Below, piece after piece: positions 35,786 to 44,715 of a stretch of 64,000 nt of DNA (its first letter is position 1; every line of letters starts with the position of its first letter). A model generated the notes under the pieces. That model was not told the DNA's origin. It ran no database searches and saw only the letters and a program-made list of their open reading frames with translations. The stretch comes from CBDUQI01 sp965369325 (GTDB taxonomy: Bacteria > Pseudomonadota > Gammaproteobacteria > Steroidobacterales > JBCBZW01), in the NCBI GenBank assembly GCA_965369325.1, contig CBDUQI010000002.1, positions 18,374 to 82,373 on the forward strand. The letters run 5' to 3'. A program made the translations under genes and the position numbers.

Positions 35786-36097
35786 GCGAGCGCCACTGCG
35801 CTTGACTTAATCCGGATAGTTCGTCTTTCGCGCCTCGCGGCGTCGCTTAGGCCGTGCTGCGGACTGCGACCTGCTGTCGTGAATGGCGTGAACGCCGCCC
35901 CGGGAATCGGGTCCTAACCCTTAGGGCCCAAAGGGGTTGACCGGCGCGATGGACCGGAGCGACGGACCAGGACGACGGACCAGAACAGTGGCCTCGCACA
36001 GTGCAAAAGCGATGCGAAGGCGCGCCCCGCCCAATACGGGTATCGCCAGCGCGCCGTAGCGTCAGCATCCGCCGGGAGGGCGGAGAAGGAAAATCAC
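35786..36097. promoter_or_regulatory. Probable control region of the CadC-like gene
   Basis: No gene is seen in these 312 bases, but there is structure. Hairpins occur at 35885-35896 (GGCGT/ACGCC) and 35909-35929 (GGGTCCTAA/TTAGGGCCC, one mismatch). Then come three tandem 13-base repeats at 35948-35986. The region ends with GGAGAAGGAAAATCAC before the GTG at 36098. It is a plausible operator region for the regulator it precedes. Confidence 0.45.
35948..35986 (+). repeat. Three tandem 13-base repeats, operator candidate
   Basis: GATGGACCGGAGC (35948-35960), GACGGACCAGGAC (35961-35973) and GACGGACCAGAAC (35974-35986) are head-to-tail repeats with the shared core GA-GGACC-G. Winged-helix proteins of the OmpR/CadC type bind tandem direct repeats, and such a protein is encoded 112 bases downstream, so autoregulation is a reasonable inference. 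Confidence 0.6.
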
Positions 36098-37246
36098 GTG
36101 AGTGTGTACAGATTCAGCGAATTCGAGTTTGATGAGGAGCGGTTACGCCTTAGCTATCAGGGCGAGCTGACGCCACTGCGGCACAAAACAGCGTTATTGC
36201 TCAAGCTACTGCTGGGCGAACGTGGCGGTGTCCTCAGCAAGCAGCAGATTATCGATCAGGTGTGGCAACGGCAGATGGTTAGCGACCAGAGTGTGTTCCA
36301 GGCCATCAGCGAGCTACGCCAGCGCCTCGCGCCGGCCGGCGATTTGATCGCCACCCACCCAGGTATCGGTTACGAATGGATAAGCCCGGTGGCGTGCGAT
36401 CTGGTGGACACCACGCCCGTTGCAGCGGCATCGTGGCGGCTGGCGGCCGGCATTCTCGTGATGCTGTTGGCCGCGCCCGTGATTCGCGGAGACAGCACTC
36501 ACCATCGCCTGTCGAACGCGGCGGCAGATATTTCATCGCAGCTGCCGGCAACACCGCCCATAGGCATCGGATCGGCAGCTGTCGGCGTGCTGGACAGCAC
36601 TCGGTTGGTGATGCCAGCGATGCGGGCTTTCGCGCAGGGGCTAGATCACCTTGGCGCGGGGCGGGCCCGCGAAGCGGAACGCCTTTTTTTGGTGGCCGCG
36701 CAGGAGAATCCCGCCTTTGCCGAGGCCTCACTAATGATCGGTGAGTCATTGCTGGCCCAGCAGCGTTACACCGAGGCGAGCGCGCAGGCGACCGCACTGC
36801 TCGGCGGCTCCGGCGAGGTCCCCTCGGCGCAGAGTGCGTACATCTCTGTGGCGGCGATGGACTTACTCAGCCGCATCAGCGAGCAGGCCGGACAGCCTTA
36901 TCAGGCGATCGCCTGGTCAGCGACCGCACTGGCACAGGCGCGCGAGCACGCATTTGTATGCACCGCCGCGGCCAGCTCTGATCGGTTGGCCCAGTTGGTG
37001 CGCGACGGATCAGCCGATCAAGCGCCCACGGGCGAGGAGCCATTGCAGTCGGACCGTGTTCCCGCGCATCTTCAGGACCAGGCCAGCGATGCCTTGTCGG
37101 CGGCGGCCATTATCTCGGAGCATGCCCCCTCACGGGCGCACTGCGAGGAGATCGGTGCGTTGCCGGGTGAGTCTGTGCCGGGCATCCGCGTTGCGGCTCG
37201 CGCGGTGCTCATGCGCCGGTGTGTGCGCCCTGTCGGGCTGGTTTGA
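36098..37246 (+). CDS. CadC/OmpR-type winged-helix transcriptional regulator with membrane segment
   Basis: A 382-residue protein starting at a GTG. Residues about 1-98 form a Trans_reg_C winged helix-turn-helix (YRFSEFEFDEERLRL, QQIIDQVWQRQMVSDQSVFQ, ATHPGIGYEWI). One transmembrane helix lies at about 113-130 (WRLAAGILVMLLAAPV). The rest is periplasmic and contains weak TPR-like helices (LIMGESLLAQQRYTEASAQA is close to the text). This is the ToxR/CadC plan: a DNA-binding domain inside the cell coupled directly to a periplasmic sensor. The final ~50 residues are Arg-rich and poorly conserved in character. Three 13-base repeats upstream suggest autoregulation. The disulfide-type protein gene follows after 96 bases. 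Confidence 0.88.
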   Translation: MSVYRFSEFEFDEERLRLSYQGELTPLRHKTALLLKLLLGERGGVLSKQQIIDQVWQRQMVSDQSVFQAISELRQRLAPAGDLIATHPGIGYEWISPVACDLVDTTPVAAASWRLAAGILVMLLAAPVIRGDSTHHRLSNAAADISSQLPATPPIGIGSAAVGVLDSTRLVMPAMRAFAQGLDHLGAGRAREAERLFLVAAQENPAFAEASLMIGESLLAQQRYTEASAQATALLGGSGEVPSAQSAYISVAAMDLLSRISEQAGQPYQAIAWSATALAQAREHAFVCTAAASSDRLAQLVRDGSADQAPTGEEPLQSDRVPAHLQDQASDALSAAAIISEHAPSRAHCEEIGALPGESVPGIRVAARAVLMRRCVRPVGLV

Positions 37247-37342
37247 GCCGATTTTAGGCAGATTTGAGCGCTTTTTTGATGCGCTAGAAGCTTGGCGCTA
37301 ACAGTATTGGGATCCTCTGTTTACCTCTGGAGGAGTCCAATA

Positions 37343-38083
37343 ATGCGAGTTCTTTTTTCTGCGCTGATGCTATCGATCGCCGCTGTGGCCTGTAGCAACG
37401 CCACGTCTGCGGCGACTGAACCCTGTGATGCCAAAGCGATTCGCGGCGCTCTTAAGGCCTATCTGCCCGGCGAACTGGACATATCACCCACCCCGGTAGA
37501 GGGGCTGTGCGAAGTGGCACAAGAGCTGCGTGTGCTGTACGCCTCGCCAGATGGCAGTTTCGTGTTGCAGGGACCTCTGATCGATACCGCCAAACGTCTT
37601 GATCTGACCGCCGAGCGCCTGGGCGCTGCGCGCCAGACGCTGCTGGCCAAAGAGTCGCCTCTGGGTACCTACGACTATCTTGCCAACACCACACCGCCAG
37701 CGCATACCTTGACTGTCATCACCGATATTGATTGTGCTTATTGCCGGCGCTTGCATGCCAAAATGGATGAGTACAATGCCGCCGGAATCGAGTTGCGGTA
37801 CCTCATGTTGCCACGGGCCGGTCGCGACTCGGTGTCTTATCAGAAGGCGGTAGCCGCCGCGTGTTCACAATCGCCCACCGAGGCCATCACCGAGTACATG
37901 AACGGAGCTGCCCTGGCGCAACAGCCGACGAGTTGCGCGCACAATATTGATCGTCACATGGCGCTGGCCCAGCGTCTTGGCGCAAACAGCACGCCTTCGT
38001 TTATTTTTCCGGATGGCACACTGACCGCCGGCCTGATGCCGCCGCAGCGTTTGCTTGAGGTGCTTGAAGCCAGCGCCGAATAG
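37343..38083 (+). CDS. DsbC-like periplasmic thiol:disulfide interchange protein
   Basis: A 246-residue protein. The ATG at 37343 follows GGAGGAG; the frame is open to 37292. The signal peptide MRVLFSALMLSIAAVAC ends in a cysteine, but the following residues suggest normal cleavage after TSAA, so it is probably soluble. It has a DsbC-type N-terminal dimerisation-like part and a C-terminal thioredoxin fold with the redox motif CAYC (about residues 131-134) in ITDIDCAYCRRLH. The cis-Pro is in GANSTPSFIFPDGT. Members isomerise wrong disulfides in the periplasm. DsbC usually has CGYC; CAYC is a slight variant. It is convergent with the gene at 38192. Confidence 0.9.
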   Translation: MRVLFSALMLSIAAVACSNATSAATEPCDAKAIRGALKAYLPGELDISPTPVEGLCEVAQELRVLYASPDGSFVLQGPLIDTAKRLDLTAERLGAARQTLLAKESPLGTYDYLANTTPPAHTLTVITDIDCAYCRRLHAKMDEYNAAGIELRYLMLPRAGRDSVSYQKAVAAACSQSPTEAITEYMNGAALAQQPTSCAHNIDRHMALAQRLGANSTPSFIFPDGTLTAGLMPPQRLLEVLEASAE

Positions 38084-38125
38084 TTGCACACGGTACCCGC
38101 CGCCGCGATGGCGTGTTCTTGGAAA

Positions 38126-38174
38126 CAAGTACGTTTGCGGCGGCGAACTCCTGCGGCCCGGCGGGGCGTACTTG
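38126..38174. repeat. Inverted repeat between convergent genes
   Basis: CAAGTACG (38126-38133) and CGTACTTG (38167-38174) are perfect reverse complements around a 33-base GC-rich loop, between the two convergent stop codons. There is no T-run, so it is not a classical terminator; it could still stabilise the mRNA 3' ends. Confidence 0.4.
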
Positions 38175-38191
38175 TCCGAGCCTTGGGCGGA

Positions 38192-38794
38192 TTATTTTAT
38201 CCGCACCACCCTGACCGTGCGGTTGAGCCCTTCTACTGCCATCCGGAAGCTGCCTAAAGCGCCCCGCTTGATGGTGATCTGAGGCCGTGAGGCGCGGTAA
38301 GAGACGCGCCCGTTTTGTGCCTGTTTCCATACCTGGCCGTTTTCCAGCCGAAATAACGTCTTGCCACTCCACCCGGAAAAGTCACCGTCGTAACGGGTGA
38401 CAATCTCCTGGATGCTCTCGGCGATGCGTTTGTCCTCCAGCCCGAAATCGGCTTCGGTAATCACCATGCTCTCATTCGCCCCACCCGCCTGCGGGGTGTG
38501 AGTGGCCACCGTGACCGGTTGTGATGGGGCTGGCGATGGCTTAGGCGCCGGGTTTACCGGTGTGGCAGGCGATGCGGGCATGATGGCGGCTGAGGTCTCG
38601 TTGGGCGCACTTCTACGGGCCAGCTTGTCAAAGCATTTGAGTCGACGTGAATCTTTGGCAATTTGGGCACACTCGCGCAGCTGCGCGTGCACGGCCTCTA
38701 CGGCGTTGGCGGGTGCCGGACTTAGCGCGACGGCGGCGCCCGCCATCGCGATCAGTGAACATAATTTGGTATTTAGCAGCATTGTTTCTTTCAT
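38192..38794 (-). CDS. Exported protein of unknown function with C-terminal beta domain
   Basis: A 200-residue protein from the ATG at 38794. The signal peptide is MKETMLLNTKLCSLIAMAGA and ends ANAVEA. Next come a small helical region with two cysteines (LRECAQIAKDSRRLKCFDKL), a Pro/Ala/Thr-rich linker (about residues 75-105), and a C-terminal beta-type domain with WSGKTLFRLENGQVWKQAQN and ITIKRGALGSFRMAVEGLNR. The CA-I-D-RL-CFD-L motif is common in small exported gammaproteobacterial proteins of unknown function. It is divergent from the first sulfotransferase gene of Cluster B. Confidence 0.85.
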   Translation of the reverse strand: MKETMLLNTKLCSLIAMAGAAVALSPAPANAVEAVHAQLRECAQIAKDSRRLKCFDKLARRSAPNETSAAIMPASPATPVNPAPKPSPAPSQPVTVATHTPQAGGANESMVITEADFGLEDKRIAESIQEIVTRYDGDFSGWSGKTLFRLENGQVWKQAQNGRVSYRASRPQITIKRGALGSFRMAVEGLNRTVRVVRIK

Positions 38795-38900
38795 CAAGTG
38801 CCTACAGCCTGCCTGATTTTACGCATAGTTACGGCGCCGGTCACGGCCGCAGAGCAATTGCTTGCTGATGCGCCGCGACAATTCCCACGTACTAACCGAT

Positions 38901-38906
38901 TATACT
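38901..38906 (+). promoter_or_regulatory. Possible -10 element for the sulfotransferase operon
   Basis: TATACT at 38901-38906 lies 74 bases before the ATG at 38981, in the divergent control region. A -35 box is poor (GACAAT at 38877-38882, spacing 18). Offered only as a candidate. Confidence 0.3.
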
Positions 38907-38980
38907 GCGGGTTCTTCTGTCACCGGGCTGAGCAGAACGCCCGTCACCCCCAACCCGCGTGATTGCGCAAGCCAGGCTCT

Positions 38981-41110
38981 ATGACCGACAACTCCGTGGA
39001 TTTCGCGCAGCAATTTCACCAGGCCTGCCAGCTGCATGAAAGTGGCGAGTTGGAGGCGGCGCGGCTCGCGTACCTAAGTCTGCTCAGCGAGCAACCGGAG
39101 CATGCCGAGGTATTGCATCGGCTCGGAAATATCGAGCTGCGCTATGGGCAGCTGCAAAGCGCAGAGCAGCGCGTTGCCCGCGCGCTGCAGCTGCAGCCGG
39201 ATGCGCCGGGATACCAGATTACGCTTGGCAATATCCTGCGCGCTGCGCAGCGCCCGCAAGAAGCCCTTGCGGCGTATCGAGCAGAGCTGGCGGCGCGGCC
39301 GGACTTTGCTATCGCCCATCAGCAGGTAGGGCTGATGATGCTGGAAGGCGGGGAGCCGGCGGGCGCAGTGCGCAGCTTGCTCAAAGCGGTTGAGCATGCG
39401 CCGGATCTTGCCAGCGCGCACAACTACCTTGGGCGCGCGCTGAACAATCTTGGCAATTTCCCGCAAGCGGCGAATGCTTTTTTGAGCGCGATTGAGCGCC
39501 AACCCCATTTCCCGGAGGCGTATAACAACCTGGGGCACGTCCTGCGTGCGCAGGGCAATATGCGCAAAGCTGCCGAAGCGTTCACGGAGGCGGTCAGGCA
39601 AGACCCCGCGGATACACGCGCACAGCATAATCTTGGCACTGCGCTGGCGGCCCTGAACGATGCGCCGGGTGCCGTGCAGGCGTTTAAGGAAGCCATCCGC
39701 CTCGATCCGGACAATGCCGACGCGTGCCACAATCTGGCGGTGGTGTTGCACGATAAGGGCCTGCTGGATCAGGCGTTGGAGTACTACGACAAAGCGTTGA
39801 GCGTGGACGCCACACGTGCCGATACCCTGAGCAGTCGAGGCGCCGCCCTGCAGTCCATGGGGGCGTTCACACAGGCGCAGGGCAGTTACGAAGCTGCGCT
39901 ACAGGTCCATGCCAACCTACCGGCGGCGCTGGCGGGGCTGGCAGGTCTGTTGCATATGCAAGGGCGTGACCAGGAGGGCTTGGCCTTGCTGGAACCGCGG
40001 CTAGCCGCCGGCATGCGGGCGCCCGAGGTGTTGGGCAGTTACGCCGATATGATGCGCGCCACCGGGGACACCGCGCCGGCCAGGGCGTTGCTGACTCAAA
40101 TCATGAGTCATCCTCGGTTGACGGCTGACCAGCAGTTGCAGTTGCACTTTAAGATGGGCGATTTATGCGACGCCGACGGCGACTACGATCTGGCGTTCGA
40201 ACATTATCAACGCGCCAATGGCCTGAAGCGCACCGGCTTTGATCCGGACAAGCATGCGCAGCAGATAGACAGGCTAATCGTGTACTTCGATGCTGAGCGT
40301 TGCGCGGGAGGCTCCGCCCCCCTGGCCGAGCCGTCGCAGCTGCCTGTATTTATCGTTGGGATGCCGCGTTCGGGTACCTCGCTGGTGGAGCAGATTGTGG
40401 CCAGCCATTCGCAGGTGTTCGGGGCTGGCGAGCTAAACCACATTGGCGCGATCGTGCGGCACCTGGTTGGCCAGCACACCCTGGGCACGCAGGCCCCTTT
40501 AGGGTGGCCCGAATTACTGGATCAGGTGCCCGCCCAGCGACTTGGAGAATGCGCAACCGAGTACCTGATGCAACTGCGTGCGATGGACCGTAACGCACTG
40601 CGTATCAGTGACAAGATGTGGCTGAATTTTGAGCACCTGGGCCTGATTGCCCAGTTGTTCCCCGGCGCTCGCGTGCTGCACTGTACGCGCGACCCGCTCG
40701 ATACCGCGCTGTCCTGTTACTTCCACAACTTTTTCCAAACCATCGCGCTGCCGTTTTCATACCGCCTGGCTGACATTGGTGAGTATTACCTGGACTACGT
40801 GCGCCTGATGGACCACTGGCGTAAGGCGTTGCCGCTGCGCATGCTGGATGTGCCTTACGAGGCGCTGGTGGCCGAGCAGGGGCCAATCAGTCGCGCGCTG
40901 ATCGATTTTCTTGAGCTACCGTGGGATGAGGCCTGCCTGCGTTTTCATGAAACACCGCGGGTGGCGCTTACTGCCAGCTACGCGCAGGTGAAAAAACCCA
41001 TGTACAGCAGCTCGGTTGGGCGCTGGCGGCACTACGAGCGTCACCTGGCGCCGCTGCGCAAGGTGCTGGACGGCGCTGTGCAAGGTCGCCCCGCGCGGTG
41101 GACGCCATGA
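38981..41110 (+). CDS. TPR-sulfotransferase, first of four in tandem
   Basis: A 709-residue protein from the ATG at 38981. Residues about 5-400 are around eleven TPR units (for example NLGNFPQAANAFLSAIERQP). Residues about 445-700 form a PAPS-dependent sulfotransferase domain: the 5'-phosphosulfate loop in VFIVGMPRSGTSLVEQIVAS (about 454) and the 3'-phosphate site in HCTRDPLDTALSCYFHNF (about 566). There is no export signal, so it should act in the cytoplasm, as PAPS requires. The GMPRSGTSLVEQ form resembles tyrosylprotein sulfotransferases more than carbohydrate O-sulfotransferases, but the acceptor is unknown. The next gene overlaps its stop by four bases. It has no homologue-style transport gene nearby. 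Confidence 0.93.
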   Translation: MTDNSVDFAQQFHQACQLHESGELEAARLAYLSLLSEQPEHAEVLHRLGNIELRYGQLQSAEQRVARALQLQPDAPGYQITLGNILRAAQRPQEALAAYRAELAARPDFAIAHQQVGLMMLEGGEPAGAVRSLLKAVEHAPDLASAHNYLGRALNNLGNFPQAANAFLSAIERQPHFPEAYNNLGHVLRAQGNMRKAAEAFTEAVRQDPADTRAQHNLGTALAALNDAPGAVQAFKEAIRLDPDNADACHNLAVVLHDKGLLDQALEYYDKALSVDATRADTLSSRGAALQSMGAFTQAQGSYEAALQVHANLPAALAGLAGLLHMQGRDQEGLALLEPRLAAGMRAPEVLGSYADMMRATGDTAPARALLTQIMSHPRLTADQQLQLHFKMGDLCDADGDYDLAFEHYQRANGLKRTGFDPDKHAQQIDRLIVYFDAERCAGGSAPLAEPSQLPVFIVGMPRSGTSLVEQIVASHSQVFGAGELNHIGAIVRHLVGQHTLGTQAPLGWPELLDQVPAQRLGECATEYLMQLRAMDRNALRISDKMWLNFEHLGLIAQLFPGARVLHCTRDPLDTALSCYFHNFFQTIALPFSYRLADIGEYYLDYVRLMDHWRKALPLRMLDVPYEALVAEQGPISRALIDFLELPWDEACLRFHETPRVALTASYAQVKKPMYSSSVGRWRHYERHLAPLRKVLDGAVQGRPARWTP

Positions 41111-42561
41111 GTGTACAGGCCTATCTGGCGGCCGGCCTGAAGGCCCAGCGTGCCGGTCAGTTGCCCGAGGCCGCGGTCCACTTCAAGCAGGCGGTTACCG
41201 AGGCGCCGGGCGATGCCCGCGCTTGGACCTGTCTGGGCAGCGTGTTGCAAATGGGCGGTCGGTACGAGGATGCACGGACGTGTTATCGCAATGCGCTCAA
41301 GGCGGATGCCACCTACCCGGATGCAACCTACAACCTGGGCACCCTGAATCAGGGCGAGCGGCAGTTGGATGAAGCGCTTACGGCGTATCGGCGCACGCTG
41401 GAACTGGCACCGGCGCATGCCGGGGCACTGGCGGGCATGGCTACCATTATGGATTGGCGCGGGCAGGACGCTGAAGCCCTGCAGCAACTGCAACAGCAAA
41501 TGGGTGAAGCGCCCGCCGATCTGGAGCTAGAGCTGATTTATGCGCGCCTGCTCTCGCGTGACGGTCGCCACCAAGTTGCCCTGGAACGGTTGCAGGCCGT
41601 ATTGGCCAGTGCGGATCTTACCGGGCACCAACGCTCGCGTGTGCATTTTGCGCTGGGGCGTATTTGTGATCGGCAGGCTCGTTACGATGATGCGTTTGCG
41701 CACTTCGAACAGGCGAACGTCCTGAAGGGCGCGCGCTTTGATGCAAACGCATTCGGCGAATTTGTTGACGAGTTGATCGAGACATTCAGTCCGGCTGCGA
41801 TGGCCGATATGGCGGACTCCGGTGTGAGCGACGACCGGCCCATCTTTATCGTCGGTCTGCCGCGCTCGGGTAGCACGCTGCTCGAGCAGATTCTGGGCGC
41901 CCATCCGCAAGTGCTGGCCGGCGGCGAAAGCACCGCATTCCCGCGCGTGGCGGCGGCGTTGGCCAACGCCGCCCACGGCGGTAGTTATCCGGGTTGTATC
42001 GCCGCATGCGAGGCGCACGAGCTTGAGGGCGCGGCGCATACCTACCTGGGGCAGTTGCCCGATACCACGCAGCACGTCACCGACAAGTTGCCCGGTAACT
42101 TCATGCACGTCGCGAGCATTTCACGCGTATTGCCCGGCGCGCGCATTGTGAACTGTGTGCGCGATCCGCTTGAGACTGCCTTGTCCTGCTACATGCAGAA
42201 TTTTGCGGGCGGTAGTTTGCCCTACACCTACAACCTGACGCACCTCGCGCACTACGTGAACGACTACCGGCGCCTTATGGCGCATTGGCAGCAGTTGTGC
42301 GCGCACGGCGTACTTACCTTGCACCAGGTGCATTACGAATTACTGGTGCAAGACCCGCAGGGGCAAATCCGGCAGTTGCTGCAACAACTGGAGTTGCCAT
42401 GGTCTGAGCAATGCCTGGCCTTTCACGAGGTGGCGCCACCCGCATTGACCGCAAGCAATGCGCAGGTTCGAAAGCCCATCTACCGCGATGCCCTGGGCCG
42501 TGCCGAACACTATCGCGCCCATCTTGGCACCTTGATTGAGCAATTGGATTCGCCGGCCTGA
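41107..42561 (+). CDS. TPR-sulfotransferase, second of four
   Basis: A 484-residue protein; its ATG at 41107 overlaps the previous stop (ATGA), so translation is coupled. About five TPR units (residues 1-185) precede the sulfotransferase domain. The 5' loop is IFIVGLPRSGSTLLEQILGA (about residue 245), with Ser in place of the first Thr, and the 3' site is CVRDPLETALSCYMQNF (about 351). The TPR part is shorter than in the first copy. The conserved tail ASNAQVRKPIYRDALGRAEH is shared in form by all copies. The acceptor is unknown. Confidence 0.93.
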   Translation: MSVQAYLAAGLKAQRAGQLPEAAVHFKQAVTEAPGDARAWTCLGSVLQMGGRYEDARTCYRNALKADATYPDATYNLGTLNQGERQLDEALTAYRRTLELAPAHAGALAGMATIMDWRGQDAEALQQLQQQMGEAPADLELELIYARLLSRDGRHQVALERLQAVLASADLTGHQRSRVHFALGRICDRQARYDDAFAHFEQANVLKGARFDANAFGEFVDELIETFSPAAMADMADSGVSDDRPIFIVGLPRSGSTLLEQILGAHPQVLAGGESTAFPRVAAALANAAHGGSYPGCIAACEAHELEGAAHTYLGQLPDTTQHVTDKLPGNFMHVASISRVLPGARIVNCVRDPLETALSCYMQNFAGGSLPYTYNLTHLAHYVNDYRRLMAHWQQLCAHGVLTLHQVHYELLVQDPQGQIRQLLQQLELPWSEQCLAFHEVAPPALTASNAQVRKPIYRDALGRAEHYRAHLGTLIEQLDSPA

Positions 42562-42727
42562 TTGCCCGTGTCCGTGCCTTCAGTCCGTTTGGTCATCGCG
42601 CGCCGGTAGGCCGGAAAGTACCTGAGCCGCGCTGCGCGCCGCGCCGAGTGTCTTGTTACCTCACGGTTTATCCTGGCCCATCGGCATGAGGCTTGTCTTG
42701 TGTCGCTGTGCTTGCAAGACTGCGGGC

Positions 42728-44710
42728 ATGGACAAGCGTCAGATGAAGATGGTCGAGGTATTGCGCCGCGGCGTTGAACAACACCAACGTGGCGAGTTGA
42801 ATGACGCGCGTCGTAATTATCTTGAGTTCCTGCGCGTGTTCCCGGAGAACACACAGGCGCTGCATCTGCTTGGCAGCGCCGAGGCGCAGGCCGGGAACTT
42901 GAATGCGGCCGAGAGCAGTTTGCGTAAAGCGACCCGAGCCAGTGACGCGCAGGCCGCGCATTGCAATACGCTGGCCACGGTGCTGAAGCAAAAGAAGGAG
43001 ATGGAGGAGGCTCTCATCTGGTTTGATCGCGCACTGGAACTGGAACCTGGCTTTGGTCCCGCTTGGCACAATCGCGGACGCCTGCGTCACAGTCTTGGTC
43101 AGTTCGATGCCGCCACCGCAGACTTGCGCGCCGCTGCGGAGCTAATGCCCGGCAATGCGCGCGTGCACAACGATCTTGGCATGTTGTACGAGTCGCAAGG
43201 CATGTTCGTCGAGGCAGTAAGCTGCTTCGAGCAGGCGATTCGCGCCGACGTCAAGTACGTCTATGCACACAACAATCTTGGGGCCATACACCTCACCTGC
43301 GGTCGGTTGCCGCAGGCGGCACGTTGTTTCGAGCAGGCGATTAATTGCGACCCTAACTTTGCCAGCGCGCACGACAATCTGGGGCTGGTGCTGAGCGAGC
43401 AGGGGCGGGCACAGGAGGCGTTGGCTTGCCACGCACGCGCCGCCGCGCTGGCGCCGGAACGGCCTTCGCCACTGGCCAATCAGGGCACCGTGTTGCAAGG
43501 TCTTGGCCAGATTGACGAGGCGCAGGCGCGCTTTCGCGCCGCGCTTGCGCTGGATGAGGCCAGCCCTCTGGCACTGGCCGGGCTGGCGGAACTGCACGAG
43601 TGGCGCGGGGAGTATCAAGAGGGCCTGACTCTGGTGGAGACCCCAGCCAATGAGGACAAGCCTCACCCCGATGTGGTGCTGGCCTGTGCGCGTCTGCTGC
43701 GGCGAGTTTACCGCGTGCCAGAGGCGATTGATCTGCTTCAGCCCTGGCTCGATCAGGTGGAGCAACTGGGGAATGTGCGGGCACGCTATCTGCACTTTAC
43801 CCTCGGCCATCTGTTGGACGATGAAGGATGTTACGCCGAGGCGTTCAAGCAATTTGAGTTGGGCAACCGAAGGCGCGGGGCCACCTTCGATCCGGCCCGC
43901 TGGTCCGCTTACGTGGACAGCATGATCGCGATGTTCTCCGTGCGCCGCATGCGCGATCTGCCCCGTGCCAGTGAGTTGCCCGCGCCTATGGTGTTTATCG
44001 TAGGCATGCCACGCTCAGGGACGTCGCTGGCTGAGCAGATCCTGGCCGGGCACCCGCAAGTGCTGGCAGCCGGTGAGCGCGCACAACTGGGCCAGCTGGC
44101 GCAGGCGCTGCCAGCGCGGCTGGGTACGGATGCGCCTTACCCAATGTGCGTAGCAAGCGTGGATCAGTCGGTTCTGCAGGGCATGGGCCGCGAGTACAGC
44201 GTTGATCTGACGCCGTTGCCCGACGGCGTGGATGTGGTCACCGACAAGATGCCGCTTAACTTCCATCACATTGGTCTTGCCATGCTGATGTTTCCCAACG
44301 CGCGGGTGATCCACTGTACCCGTGATGCGGTGGATACCTGTTTGTCGTGCTACTTTCAGGACTTCCCGGATCCGGCGCTTAACTTCAGCACACGTTTGCG
44401 TGATACCGCTGAGTACTATCGTGACTATCGGCGTCTGATGCGGCACTGGGCGAGCCTGCCCGGATTGAGAATGATGGAGCTCAATTACGAAGCGTTGGTG
44501 GAGGACACCGAAGGGCAGACGCAGGCGTTGCTGCGATTTTTGCAACTGCCGTGGGACGATACCTGCCTGCGGTTCTATGAATCTGCACACAACCAACATA
44601 CCGCCAGCCATGCGCAAGTGCGTCGACCCATCTACGCAAGCGCCGTCGGGCGTCGTCATCACTACCGTGATTTTCTGGGCGATCTGCGCTCGCAGATCGA
44701 CCGTCCCTGA
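42728..44710 (+). CDS. TPR-sulfotransferase, third of four
   Basis: A 660-residue protein from the ATG at 42728; the frame is open to 42653, but this start gives a normal TPR beginning (MDKRQMKMVEVLRRGVEQHQ). About ten TPR units run to about residue 375, for example RCFEQAINCDPNFASAHDNL. The sulfotransferase domain has the 5' loop VFIVGMPRSGTSLAEQILAG (about 421) and the 3' site HCTRDAVDTCLSCYFQDF (about 528), where DP is replaced by DA. The 166-base gap before it is the largest in this operon and could hold a secondary promoter. Confidence 0.93.
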   Translation: MDKRQMKMVEVLRRGVEQHQRGELNDARRNYLEFLRVFPENTQALHLLGSAEAQAGNLNAAESSLRKATRASDAQAAHCNTLATVLKQKKEMEEALIWFDRALELEPGFGPAWHNRGRLRHSLGQFDAATADLRAAAELMPGNARVHNDLGMLYESQGMFVEAVSCFEQAIRADVKYVYAHNNLGAIHLTCGRLPQAARCFEQAINCDPNFASAHDNLGLVLSEQGRAQEALACHARAAALAPERPSPLANQGTVLQGLGQIDEAQARFRAALALDEASPLALAGLAELHEWRGEYQEGLTLVETPANEDKPHPDVVLACARLLRRVYRVPEAIDLLQPWLDQVEQLGNVRARYLHFTLGHLLDDEGCYAEAFKQFELGNRRRGATFDPARWSAYVDSMIAMFSVRRMRDLPRASELPAPMVFIVGMPRSGTSLAEQILAGHPQVLAAGERAQLGQLAQALPARLGTDAPYPMCVASVDQSVLQGMGREYSVDLTPLPDGVDVVTDKMPLNFHHIGLAMLMFPNARVIHCTRDAVDTCLSCYFQDFPDPALNFSTRLRDTAEYYRDYRRLMRHWASLPGLRMMELNYEALVEDTEGQTQALLRFLQLPWDDTCLRFYESAHNQHTASHAQVRRPIYASAVGRRHHYRDFLGDLRSQIDRP

Positions 44711-44715
44711 GCGCC

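Noticed and set aside
36098..37246. A full two-component or MalT-type regulator
   Set aside because: There is no receiver, histidine kinase or NTPase motif, only an OmpR-type winged helix, one membrane helix and a periplasmic part.
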